DNA of 64,000 nt, taken from contig JAUPFV010000002.1 of the NCBI GenBank assembly GCA_036936605.1, positions 333,907,215 through 333,971,214 of the forward strand, in the 5' to 3' direction. The notes under the pieces were generated by a model. The model saw nothing but the letters and a program-made list of their open reading frames with translations. It was not told the origin of the DNA and searched no databases. The stretch comes from Limnanthes douglasii subsp. nivea (lineage: Eukaryota; Streptophyta; Magnoliopsida; Brassicales; Limnanthaceae). A program made the position numbers and the translations under genes. Below are positions 35,651-46,142 of the stretch, piece by piece (the stretch's first letter is position 1; each line of letters opens with the position of its first letter).

Positions 35651-38122
35651 TTAAAATCTTTCTGGGCCAAAAGGAATTGCCTCAGAAATTGTCATTATGG
35701 GTACTGCTGGTTTATGTATTAAATGTGCATATCTCTGACAAGTATCACAGCTTCGAACTAAGAGTTTGGCATCCTGCAATATGGTAGGCCAATAATACCC
35801 TGTCAACAATACTCGACGCGTTAAAGCTTTGAATCCACAATGAGCTGATCCGTCTCCATCATGTAATTCAGATAATATGTTTTGAGATTCATGCTTGCTC
35901 AGACATCTTAATAAGGGCCTCGACAGTGACTTCTTATACAATATCCCATCCAACACTTCATAACCAAGAGCTTTATTCCTTATTCTTTTGAGCGAGTGTT
36001 TATCAAGAGGTAGTATTCCCTTTGTAAGAAAATTTAATAAGTCAGTTCTCCAATCTCTTCGATCGTACATCGAATCATTTGTTACCTCCTCGACAAATTC
36101 ACACTGCTCAGAACTTGATGTAATCGAAGGCAGTGGTTGTGTCACGATCCACAGATATTCTTCAGAGTAAGCCATTGTTGCTAAAGAATCAGCCATTGTG
36201 TTGCTACCTCTTCGAATATGCTCCACATCGACATTTTCAAACTGTGCCATCATACCTCGTAGCTCTTGCAAGTACAAAACCAATCGATCCTTTTTAGCTT
36301 CTGAAACCCCTTTAACATGGTTAACTACCAACTGCGAATCTGTTTCTAAGCGCACAAATGTTGCCCCGCAAATCTTTGCTAACCGCAACCCTGCTAACAC
36401 AGCTTCATATTCGGCTTCATTGTTCGAAGCATGAAACCCAAATTTAATAGCTTGAAACATAAATTCTCCTGTTGGTGCCACCAATTCAACTCCTGCACTC
36501 GACCCTTTGTTACTAGATCCTCCATCTGTTCGTATTGTCCACGTCGGATTCGTGCTCACTTTTTCACCTTTTTCCTCTTCGGATCTACTCGAATGAAACT
36601 CAACCAAGAAATCTGCTAAGGCTTGTGCTTTGATAGTTGTTCGAGGAGAGAATAATACGTCGAAATATCCTAATTCTACAGACCACTTAGTCATCCTTTC
36701 TGAGATATCTGGCTTTTGCAATACATTTTTCAGTGGATAGGAAGTTCGAACCACAATCGTATGTGCCTGGAAATAAGGACACATTTTTCTTGCTGCCACT
36801 ACTATGCACAATGCCAATTTTTCGAGCTTCAAATAACGTTTTTTGGCATCAACCAAACTTGTACTGACATAGTAGACGGGCTTCGAAATTCTTGAATCTT
36901 CACTGATCAACACTGCACTCACTGCATAATCCGATACAGCTATATACAAAAACAGTTGCTCACCTTCCCGAGGCTTTGATAATATTTCAGGAGTGGACAA
37001 AAGATTTTTGATCTTAACAAAAGCTTCTTCACAATCCGAAGTCCACTCAAAATTATTAGGTCGACGCAGCACCTGGAAAAAAGGCAAGCACTTATCTGAA
37101 AATCGAGAAATGAATCTGTTTAAAGCTGCTAACCTGCCCGTTAACATCTGCACTTCTTTAATATTCCAAGGCGAAGACATTGATATCAGAGCTTTCAATT
37201 GTTCTGGATCCACTTCAATTCCTCTTTCACTAATCACATACCCCAAAAACTTACCAGATCGAACTCCAAATGTACATTTCTCTGGGTTCAATTTCAATTG
37301 TATGGCTCTGAGATTCAAAAACGTCTCTTCTAAATCATCAATGTGCTCATCATCACCTTTGCTCTTAACCAGCATATCATCGATGTACACTTCGATATTC
37401 CTCCCTATTTGTGAAGCAAACGCCTTATTCATCAACCTTTGATATGTTGACCCAGCATTCTTCAATCCAAACGGCATCACTCTATAACAGTGTAAACCTC
37501 GATCAGTAATAAAAGTTGTGCTTTCTTCATCTTCTGGATTCATTCGAATCTGATTATACCCTGCAAATGCATCCATAAACGTTAAAATTTTGTTTCCAGA
37601 AGTAGAATCCACTAACTGGTCAATTCGAGGCGCTGGAAAAGGATCTTTTGGGCAGGCCCTGTTTAAATCTGTGAATTCTACACACATTCTCCATTTCCCG
37701 TTCTTCTTTTTCACCACCACAGGATTAACCGTCCACCTCGGATAATTGGACTCCATGATGTGTCCCATCTTATACAATCTATCCACCTCAGCAACTATGG
37801 CCTCGGATTTCTCCAACGAAAAAGCTCTCCTTTTTTGAATTATTGGCTTGATCTTCGGATCCACTGCCAAGCTATGACATATGATATCACTTGGGACCCC
37901 TACTACGTCCCCGGACTTCCAAGAAAATACATCCAAATTTTCAGACAAAAAATTTAACAATCTTTCTCGCATCGATAAAGACAGTAAAGTCCCAATTCGA
38001 AGTACTCTGCCATTATTGAAAACATATTCTTCTATCTCTTCACTTACCACCACAGAACTCGGGGTTGACCTCAGATCGTCAATTCCCTCATCTGTACCAC
38101 CCGAAGACAACCCCCCAAACTG
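35651..38122 (-). pseudogene. Pol of E2: RT, two RNase H domains, integrase finger; integrase core missing
   Basis: One open frame of 819 codons, starting after the UAG at 38123-38125. In order (counting from 38110): RT about 70-300 with KWRMCVEFTDLNRACPK, MDAFAGYNQI and YIDDM at 242-246; gypsy RNase H about 380-465, reading LYIAVSDYAVSAVL, where the first catalytic Asp is Ala; archaeal-type RNase H about 525-645 with TDGG (Asp 529), NNEAEYEA, TDSQ (Asp 591) and MADSLA (Asp 641); HHCC finger with His 750, His 757, Cys 788 and Cys 791. The frame ends eight codons after ISEAIPF, where the integrase core normally starts. The joint leads directly into the post-pol conserved block, so the core and C-terminal domain (about 1 kb by comparison with E1 and E3) are deleted. 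RT and RNase H look potentially functional. Confidence 0.88.
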
Positions 38123-38125
38123 CTA
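38123..38125 (-). other. Conserved UAG at the protease/RT junction of E2
   Basis: The minus strand reads AGU UAG CAG UUU GGG, with protease and RT in the same frame on either side. The same UAG CAG pair is present in E1 and E3 at the homologous place. Confidence 0.7.
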
Positions 38126-38129
38126 ACTC

Positions 38130-38905
38130 TCCTTCGGATCTTCAGTACTTTTGTCACGTAGTCTAAACGCAACAGCGTAACACTCTCTTGCCACCGTTTG
38201 ATCACTTCGAACTACGCCGACACGATCTCCAACCACATACTAAAAACACTGATGAACCGTAGAAACTATAGCATACATCTTAGCCAACCATGACCTCCTA
38301 AAAATAGCGGTGTAGCTCGATGGACAATCTACCACCATAAAAAGCACTTGTACTTTCTTCTTGAAAGACCCTTTTCCCAAAGAAATCTCCCCTTCAAACT
38401 CCCCTATCATGTTTGCTGTTGCACCAGTAAACCCAATGATAGTTCTCTCTGACCTTTCAATTCGAGGTGGAGCGGTTAATCTATCATATGTTGATTTGAA
38501 CAACACATTAGCAGAGCTCCCAGTATCAATCAGCACTCGTCAAATCTCCACCCCACATACTTCGGCTCCTATGACCACTGCATCTTCATGTGGCCCAGTG
38601 ATTCCTCTCAAATCATCCCCTTCGAAAATCATAAATGGGACATCCTTCTTGCTGCTTAGGTGTGCCGATGCGCCTCCCTCAATTTGACGCGTTAAATTCA
38701 CTATATGTCTCTTCCTCGAATTATTAGTGTTGTTAGTCATTGAATCTCCCCCAAATATTGTCAGTGACTCAAAGAAGGCGCATAAATCTCGAACACGTCC
38801 CTCACGCCTCGGCTCATCCACTGACATCAACAACAATCGACTGGGGTCTGGGTCGACATATTCCGAAGCCACATCAAACTCATCACCTGCAGCATCTAAA
38901 ATCAT
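38130..38905 (-). pseudogene. Aspartic protease of E2
   Basis: The open parts are 38540-38905 (FESLTIFGGDSM, HLSSKKDVPFMIF) and 38240-38536 (MLIDTGSSANVLF active site, later FRRSWLAKMYAIV). They share a frame and are separated by a TGA at 38540-38542. E1 and E3 have Arg-Arg there, E3 with a CGA codon, so a CGA to TGA change is likely. A TAG at about 38237-38239 replaces a Lys codon of E1. From there the frame continues (VVGDRVGVVRSDQTVARECYA) to the conserved UAG. The active-site Asp-Thr-Gly is intact. Confidence 0.85.
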
Positions 38906-38917
38906 CAGTGCAGTTTC

Positions 38918-40561
38918 CTACTTCGAATTAGGATTACCAATTTTTGGAGGATTAGCTTTAGCATTCTTTTTAACATACTCCAGCAACTTCCCATTTTCTA
39001 TCAGAACCTGCATCTCCTTCTTCAAAGCAATACAATTATTTGTATCATGCCCAATATCTTCATGATACCTGCAGAACTTGTTATTGCGCTCCTCCCTTGG
39101 TCTATTAATCGCTGCTGGCCTTCTGAAATTTACTGTTCCCTTGCTTTTTTCATATATCGAGGCCACACTTTCAGTTAAATCTGCATAATATTCTGGTTTC
39201 ACCCATACATTAGATCTCGGTTTAAACTGATATTGATTACTAAAGTTGTGATGATTAGCTCCCCCTTGATACGAACTCGAACCTCCTCGGTAAGTAACAT
39301 TTTGATTGCCCCTCGTCCTTGACGAGCTATTGTTCGAAGCGTTCGCCTGGTTATTTCCCCCCTGAGAATTCCCTTTCTGAACAGCAACATTTCCTCCTCG
39401 AACTCAAGTGGACTCTTCGACCTTGATCTGGTCTTCAACCTGGGCCATGAGAGCTCCAAACGTTAATGCTCTACGCCTCGTCGTCTCATCGGCTAAATCT
39501 CCAGGTAACAATCCTTGTCGAAATGCTGCCATAGCCACCAATTCCTCACAGTCATCCAATCCCGCTTTTGTCGACACGAATCTCTTGGTATAATCCTTCA
39601 GCTTTTCTCCCACAGCTTGCTTACATTGTATTATTGTATCTCCATTAGCTCTCATTTCTTTGCTTCCCACAAGCTGTCTTCGAAAAGCTGTATAGAAGTC
39701 TCTAAAGTTTGCAATAGACTCCCTAGGAATCTTGTTATACCATTTCAATGCAGTTCCCTTGAATGTCTGAGAGAAAGCCCTGCAAACCAGCCTATCATCA
39801 TCCTCGAAGTTGGTCATATAGTTCTTGAATTGCTCTATATGATCATCGGGATCTTGAGTTCCATCAAACTTATCAATTTTAGAAATGTCAAACCGCCTCG
39901 GAAGCGGTACAGATCTGATCTCACTTATCAGCGGTGAATCCATCCAATCCATACCTTGAACATACTGGTCCTCGTTCCTCATTCCCACAGTAGCATACAA
40001 ACTTAGCTCCCCGATATATTGCCGAGGAGGATACACGTTTCGAGGTGAATTCACTCGCCTCTCCTTCCTTTGCCTTTCTTTCTTATACACTTTAGCTGGC
40101 CTTAATTCATATTCTCTATCTCTTGAATGACCTCGAAAATGCTTATATCTCGGTGTTTCATCCGATTCCGAATCCTCATCGTCTTCTTCACTAGAATATA
40201 CATATCGTCGCTTCTGCAACTTTCCCTTCTTTTTCATTCCACTGTGCTGCTTTCTACGTTCAAAACGTATTTTACGACGAGTATCTTGAACTTCATCGTC
40301 ATCATTCGACTGATCCAACTGATCATCCTGAGCACCTCTGGATATTTCAGACCTGAGTTTAGCGTTATCATTTGCTTGCTTCATTTGAGCAAACTCATCA
40401 AGCTCTGCCACCTTTCTTATTAACTCCTTCATTTTTCCTTCAAAATCGAATTGATTTGACTGAATCGGAACTGGCTCACCTCTTTCTTTTTCTTGCAGAT
40501 CAGATTTCAATTTTCCCATAGCCTTTCGAACAGACGTATTGTCACCTTCTTCTGAGTTCAT
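38918..40561 (-). pseudogene. Gag of E2, with one internal stop
   Basis: The 385-codon open part (39404-40561) has a charged N-terminus and a Retrotrans_gag domain at about residues 235-365 (FDGTQDPDDHIEQFKNYMTN, GTALKWYNKIPRE, LVGSKEMRANGDT). It stops at a TGA (39404-39406) after QIKVEEST; E3 has Arg (AGG) at that position. The frame continues with a Gly/Asn/Ser-rich linker and VKPEYYADLTESVASIYEKS, then a knuckle-like NNKFCRYHEDIGHDTNNC at about 39080, and ends at 38918. Start chosen: the ATG at 40561, about 140 bp inside the 5' LTR. Confidence 0.87.
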
Positions 40562-40680
40562 CTCCGATAAACGAAAATCTAAACAAAATACTCCAGAAAA
40601 CGAAAAAACTCAAACGAAATGCTTCAAAAAACGAAAAAACTCGAACTCGATTTTTGATCTATCGATCAAGGTATCTTCGC

Positions 40681-40698
40681 CCCCTCTTTCTAGCGCCA
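40681..40698 (-). other. Primer binding site of E2
   Basis: The minus strand reads TGGCGCTAGAAAGAGGGG, a few bases from the 5' LTR. It differs from the TGGCGA sites of E1 and E3, so a different tRNA is probably used; I could not assign it. Confidence 0.6.
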
Positions 40699-40701
40699 AT
40701 T

Positions 40702-40993
40702 TGGTAAGAATAAAAGTTGATTTGAGAAAGTAAATAACACAAGTATCCACAGAGAGAATTTTAGGTAGTGAAAGTAATATTTCGCTTCTGATTATTTTGT
40801 AGGTGTCAATAACCTCTTCAGCCTCCTTAAATAGGCTGAGTAAGTTAGTTAGAAAAACGGTTACATAGAGGAATATTTACAATTCAGCCCCTATATTTCT
40901 CATTAGGCCTAATTTTACTCTATATTAATAGAACTTATCAATTAAGTCCTTATTAATTACATTTAGGTCCTTAAAGGATATATTTCCTTATCA
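40702..40993 (-). repeat. 5' LTR of E2
   Basis: The 292-bp copy pairs with 31548-31839 and is followed by the target duplication ACCTG. Confidence 0.93.
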
Positions 40994-41292
40994 ACCTGCA
41001 TCCAAATAACATGGTGGAGAACTGTTAACAAATGATACAAAACTCTAATAAAATTTGTGAAATATATAATGATATATTAGGGTATAAAACAATTAAGATA
41101 AAAACAATAATTTTATTTTTAGAAAATATCATAATTATATTTGAAATGCTAAAAATATGGTGTTTTTTTTATATTTTGGAGGAATGCAAATAATATAGTG
41201 CGAACTTCACATAAACATAATATTTTATTGTTTGGAGACTTTCACAGTATAACATGTTATCAGTTCTTTATGAACAAATATGTAACTCATCG

Positions 41293-41544
41293 TGTCAGAA
41301 AAGTGAAAATTGATGTGTTTTATTTCAATAAAAACACTGCTTATATATATATACGGTAGCTAGATCTAATTATGGCTATAATCAATATAGTCAATCCTAG
41401 TTATGATTATAATCAATAGAGTCAAACCTAATTATGACTATAATTAGTAGAGTCAATCTTACTACATTAATGCCTAAATTAGTGCAACCATTCATCTATC
41501 TTTATTCTACGGTTACTTTATAATAAATAGGAAAATATACTTCA
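41293..41544 (-). repeat. 3' LTR of the truncated copia
   Basis: By its TG...CA ends (minus strand TGAAGT to CTGACA) and its position after the polypurine tract, this 252-bp segment is the 3' LTR. No second copy is in the window, so the ends are inferred. It holds internal AT-rich repeats of GACTATAATTAG-like words. Confidence 0.65.
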
Positions 41545-41561
41545 ATACTCCCCCTCAAGTT
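41545..41561 (-). other. Polypurine tract of the truncated copia
   Basis: The minus strand reads AACTTGAGGGGGAGTAT beside the LTR, a typical plant copia tract. Confidence 0.8.
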
Positions 41562-42785
41562 GGAGAGTGTGAATCAAGGACTCCCAACTGGCTGCACAAA
41601 AAATCAAATTTCTCGAGTGCTTTAGTAAATATATCTGCCAATTGCATTTTTGTGGAAATATAACATGGACGAATTATCTCAGTCTGAAGCTTTTCTTGAA
41701 TTATATGACAATCAATCTCAATATGCTTAGTACACTCGTGAAAAACTGGTTTAGCCGCAATATGTAAAGCCGCTTGATTATCACAAAACAACGATGCCGG
41801 TTTATCCAAGTCGACCTTCATATCTTGAAGTATGTAGCTCAACCAGGTTAATTCCAAAGAAGTATTCGTCATTGCTCTATACTTTGCTTCTGCAAATGAT
41901 CATGAAACATTAGTATGTTTCTTTGATTTCCATGATATGAGTGATGAGGCAAAAAAAACACAATAACCAGAAACAAATCGTCTTGACATATGACATCCAC
42001 CCCAATCTGAATCACAAAAGGCACTGAGTGTCAGATTGTTTTCTGATGAAAAAAAAACCTTGACCATGTGATTTCTTGATGTAACGAAGGACTCTTAATG
42101 CTGTTTCCCAGTGTGGCTTCCTAGGTGCTCTCATAAATTGGCTTCGTGTACGCACTGAATACACAACATCAGGCCTAGTTACTGTCAAATATACTAACCT
42201 GCAAACAAGTCTCTAATATCTAGTTGAATCATGTCGTAGCTCACCGTCTTCATCAGTTAATTTTAAATTCTGCTCCATTGGGAATTTATTGGGTTTTACT
42301 CCTGACAATCTTGTGCCTTATAAAATATCTAATGCATATTTTCTTTGAGACATAAAGATTCCTCTCTTAGATCGAGAAAATTCAATACTTAGAAAATATT
42401 TTAACTCGCCGAGATCTTTAATGTGAAAATGTTGGATTAAATGATTCTTCAACAATTTGATTTCATGTAAGTCATTTCCAGTCAATAGGATATCATCAAC
42501 ATATATGAGAATAGTAGTGAACTTGTTACCTTAAGATTTAGTAAAAAATGAGTAATCCGCTTTTGACTGTATGTAACCTACGGTTTTGACAGTAGTTGAA
42601 TAGGTAGAGAACCAATTTCGAGATGCTTGTTTTAAACCATATATAGATTTGCGAAGCCGACAAACAAAATTCTCCCCCTGTCGGCGGAGACCAGGACGTG
42701 GAGACATATATACCTTCTCATCTAGATTTCCATGGAGACATATAGTGACTCGTATATTGATTGCTACCGTGTTCCAATTATTCAT
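41555..42785 (-). pseudogene. Copia RT and RNase H coding remnant
   Basis: Open pieces at 42531-42785 (RT fingers and palm) and 41555-41872 (RNase H: SLFCDNQAALHIAAKPVFHE, TKHIEIDCHIIQEKL, QLADIFTKAL) are joined by sequence with scattered stops. The RNase H tail and the VDDIL box are preserved. RT normally starts about 30 residues further upstream of VYMSPRPG, so the N-terminus is lost. Confidence 0.85.
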
Positions 42786-42794
42786 TTGAAATAT

Positions 42795-42935
42795 CCATTC
42801 AACCTGTCTTTATGACTTGCACAAGTCTCATTAAATTTGTTAACATAAAAACTTTATGTTTCTCACTTTTCACCACGTCTCCGATGAAGTTAAACTTGAT
42901 ATTAACGTGCTTACTCATAGTCTATATGTCTAAGA
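42795..42935 (-). pseudogene. Small copia RNase H fragment
   Basis: The minus strand reads MSKHVNIKFNFIGDVVKSEK, which corresponds to the SKHIDIRYHFIRE segment near the end of copia RNase H. It abuts the truncated copia RT and must come from a different copy. Confidence 0.5.
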
Positions 42936-43566
42936 AATGTTCGTAAAAGAATATTTAGAGAGAGGATTAAGAAAATTAGAGAGACAAAGTGACAGAAGAA
43001 ATAATAAAGCAATGATTGAATAATTATTTATCCCATTTCCCAAATAGTGGTGTTGCTTTATATAGTACAAGTGGTATGCCCATAAGTTACATGATTACCC
43101 TCTCTTATGGACACTTTGCCCCACTACATTACTAATATTAACCATAGTTATTTCTTATTACATAAAGCCTTTACATAGTACATATTTGTTCTATTTTTTA
43201 CAAAATGTTTTTATAAAGCCAAGTTAAATCCTTTATTTTACCAATTTAGCTTATTCTTCCAAATATTTCTTTCTCTTAGTACTAGGCCCCGGTCCTTGTG
43301 AAGATATTTGCGTAAAGAATAAACTAATGAATCATCTTGGATATATATATCCGATGTCTTCTTTCTTAAATATCTCCTCAGATTTATGACATCACTGATT
43401 GCATTGCTGACTTCATATATATGCACAAGGTATTTTTATGACACATATTAGAGCGGTTTCTAACAACTGACGTATACATCACATCTAATCCATGTGTCAA
43501 AATAATATCGACTGATAACGCATGCATCCTTTCTGATCTACGTGTCAATTACTTTATATGAAACCT
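42936..43566 (-). other. LTR-like sequence next to E3, unassigned
   Basis: The minus strand has a TATATAAAGC box near 43060 with a leader-like segment after it, suggesting a copia LTR remnant, but no paired copy was found. The remainder to 43566 has no recognisable feature. Confidence 0.35.
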
Positions 43567-45420
43567 CTAAAGAAGATGTTGAGTTAGAATCAAGGATAAA
43601 AATTGATTATAATATTGAAAACACAGAAATTGTTGTTGCTTCATAATCTGACGACAACATTTTGAATAAACTAACTTTAAATAAAAAAACGAGAAACAGA
43701 AAGAACCATTCAAATTACTCGAGGACATTGTTGCAACTTTGAACGTGAACCTAAAAAAATTCATCCATGAATTCCTTATTGCATTGAAAAATGTGCAATA
43801 TGAATATTATAATCAATGTGATACAGCTAGTTTAAAAGATAATGGGGCCTTTGAGATAATATTCTGCTTCATTTACCTGAAGTAAAAGAGACTCCACTCT
43901 CTTTTGAAGTAAATAAACTTGTTTCTTTACCTTGTGATCATCAACTGGGGACTCTGATTCTCGTTAGATCCAATGATAGTTAAATATTTTGAAATCATCG
44001 ACTTATGTCCGACACAAGCGAGCCTAAGCTTATGGTTCACCCTCTTATCCAACATTATGGCTTCCAAACTTGGAAAAATTCCCTTCTCTATCAAATATTT
44101 CATCACAATAACTGGTCTTTCCAAAACTCTGGTGCTACCATTCGAATATCTCAAACTTGGAGATTCGTTCAAGCTAATTAACAATTCCCTCGAAGCTGAC
44201 AAGTTCTGGAAATAAAGATTTTTATTTATCTTTAGATCGTAGGAAAACGGGAATGAAATTTCTGAAGAGAATCTGTCAAAGATCAATCTTGAATTGAAAA
44301 GTACTAGTAATTTAGCCAGTCTCTTTTTCTTTTCTTTTCTTATTTTATATTTCAATTTTTAAACGTATTGTTATTATATGCAGAAACTTTGAGGCACTAT
44401 AAAACTCCACAAAAGACTGGTAAAGATATATTTTCCAAACTATCTACGTGTATGGAAAAAGCCCGGGATAACAAATTCCACAACGCCTTCATTCTCGTGA
44501 ATTTTATCAACAACCATCTATGGAGGATCCCTCTGGATTCTATCATTGTTGAAGAAGAATTAATGGAACCCCCGTATCCAGACGATGTTGTGAAAAGATT
44601 AGTATACCTTGATGCATGAATCATACTCTCGATTCGAAATAGGTCACATGGCCACTTAACCTTAAAGAAGAAGTAAAAAAAATAAGGATACGTTAGCTTT
44701 TCCACAAACCCGAAGCCGAAAAAAACACAAAGGAAGCCCAAAAGGAAATAGAATGAAACTAATCTTCCAATCATTAAAGAAGTAACTTAGGCTAAATCTT
44801 CAAATAAAAGGAGAAACATTGTCGCTTCGAAGAAGAAAAAACGTTCTTCGAAAACCAATCTAACAACAAGGGTAGAGAACATCTGCGATGTACCTCCCCC
44901 AAATCTAACTTCAGATGCCGAAAATATAGAGGAAAGGCAAGAATTTATCAAAATAGACAATTAAATTGAGCTTGATGAATTCAAAGCAAAGCACAAAACG
45001 GAGATGAACAAAGAACACACAAAGTACTCTTCTCTAAAAGAGTTACTTAACAAGAGCGAAGTGGACAAAAATAATGCAGTTGAAGAGTTTAAGTCACTCA
45101 AGGAAAATTTTGAGGAAGAAAAACACCTTCTTGTTAAAGCCGCAAAGACCCAAAGAGGGCTAAATGACCTTGCTGCTATAAAAAAATCCAAAGAGTAAAC
45201 AACATTAAATTTACTCCGCAAATTCTATGCGACGTTTCCAAAGGAAAACTTATTAGGCTTCCAGAAATATATTCTCGTAGATCGGTGCCCTAGTGAAGCT
45301 TTCGAACACATTCCAACTAAGTTATCTGAAGAAACTGAATCAGAGGAAGATGAAGACACCTTAGATCAAGAAAGACACTCCTCAAAAATAAAGCTCGGAC
45401 ATTTCTCCCTATGAAGACAA
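43567..45420 (+). pseudogene. Antisense extra gene of E3
   Basis: Decayed homolog of the antisense gene of E2. An acidic leader (about 43567-43740) is followed by IALKNVQYEYY at about 43780 and the Transposase_28-like part at 43860-44215 (MIVKYFEIIDLCPTQ, LVLPFEYLKLGDSF, EADKFWK). A 77-bp GT-AG intron lies at 44307-44383. Exon 2 continues with KTGKDIFSKL and NNHLWRIPL, a Lys-rich region and a coiled coil (about 44940-45200). It ends with FPKENLLGFQKYI, an acidic stretch, and a stop near 45413. Several stops and shifts are present; the N-terminus is lost. Confidence 0.75.
44307..44383 (+). other. Intron in the antisense gene of E3
   Basis: The donor is ACTA|GTAATT and the acceptor TTATATGCAG|AAAC, at the same position relative to the protein as the intron of E2. 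Confidence 0.65.
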
Positions 45421-45689
45421 AGAGGATTAAAAAGATGTATTTGTATCCAAATTGTTTTTGGTTTGTGGAATAAGCAACATTTGTGGTGTTCGGTGTTAAT
45501 TTGTTACTTATTTGTTGTTTTTGGTGTGCTTCCCTTTGTTGGTGCTTATACGTTTGGCACTTGAACTATCATTTTATTTGGCTGAAAGATGCCTTTTTAT
45601 TTGTCTAAGGAACAATGCCTTCTTTTATTTTCCAGATATTCATCACCTTATATGTCATATTGCATAATTTTTAATATCAAACTTTCTTT

Positions 45690-46142
45690 AAAACGGCGTT
45701 ACCACTTCGAATAATAACTCCACTCTGACTAATGTCTTTTATGAACGTTCGTACGTCGAATATTATCATCACTTAAAATAGTGGTTTAAATGAACGTTAG
45801 TACTTCAAATATTATTATCACTTGAAATAGTATGTTTAACACACGTTGAACCTCTAATATTATCATCACTTGAAATAGTGTATTTAACGAACGTTAGCAC
45901 CTCAAATATTATCATTACTTCGAATATGACTATAATTTCGAACACTGCTTTAAATGGATGTGTATCACTTCAAATATGACTATCACTTTGAACAGTGCTT
46001 ATAATGGATGTGTAACACTTTGAATATTACTATAAATTTGAGTATTGCTTTAAATAGATGTGTAGCACTTCAAATAATACTATCATTTCGAACAGTGCTT
46101 TAAATAGATGTGTAACACTTCAAATATTACTATCACTTAAAT
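45690..46142. repeat. About 50-bp tandem array, roughly nine degenerate copies, in E3
   Basis: Units of 49-50 bp contain words like TTAAATAGATGTGTAACACTT and TCAAATATTACTATCACTT. Copies at the right end are most alike, those at the left most diverged. The array lies in the same spacer as the 34-bp array of E2 but the unit is unrelated. Confidence 0.85.

Larger units (their letters stand above)
31548..40993 (-). mobile_element. Tat-lineage Ty3/gypsy element E2
   Basis: This 9446-bp element in minus orientation has two 292-bp LTRs (TGGTAA to TTATCA) and the target duplication ACCTG at 31543-31547 and 40994-40998. It carries gag, protease, RT with both RNase H domains, and the integrase finger, plus the antisense gene. 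The integrase core and C-terminus are absent. I count about 7 LTR differences (2.4%), roughly half the divergence of E1. Pol is one long open frame of 819 codons, the best preserved gypsy gene in the window. Confidence 0.94.
41293..42790 (-). mobile_element. 5'-truncated copia fragment (RT, RNase H, 3' LTR)
   Basis: In minus orientation the fragment has RT from about 42790 (NLDEKVYMSPRPG, CRLRKSIYGLKQASRNW), the catalytic YVDDILLTGND near 42500, a connection with QRKYALDIL and TRPDVVYSVRT, and RNase H to 41555. A polypurine tract and one LTR follow. Everything upstream of RT is missing. A few stops and frameshifts interrupt it, but it is much better preserved than the copia at 5-7 kb or 9.8-25.4 kb and belongs to another family. 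Confidence 0.85.

Noticed and set aside
39199..39459. 86-aa minus-strand frame MELSWPRLKTRSRSKS as a gene
   Set aside because: It is a shifted reading of the Gag linker of E2.
36000..40500. Plus-strand open frames of up to 149 aa in E2
   Set aside because: They lie opposite the recognisable pol and gag of E2, and contain no domain.
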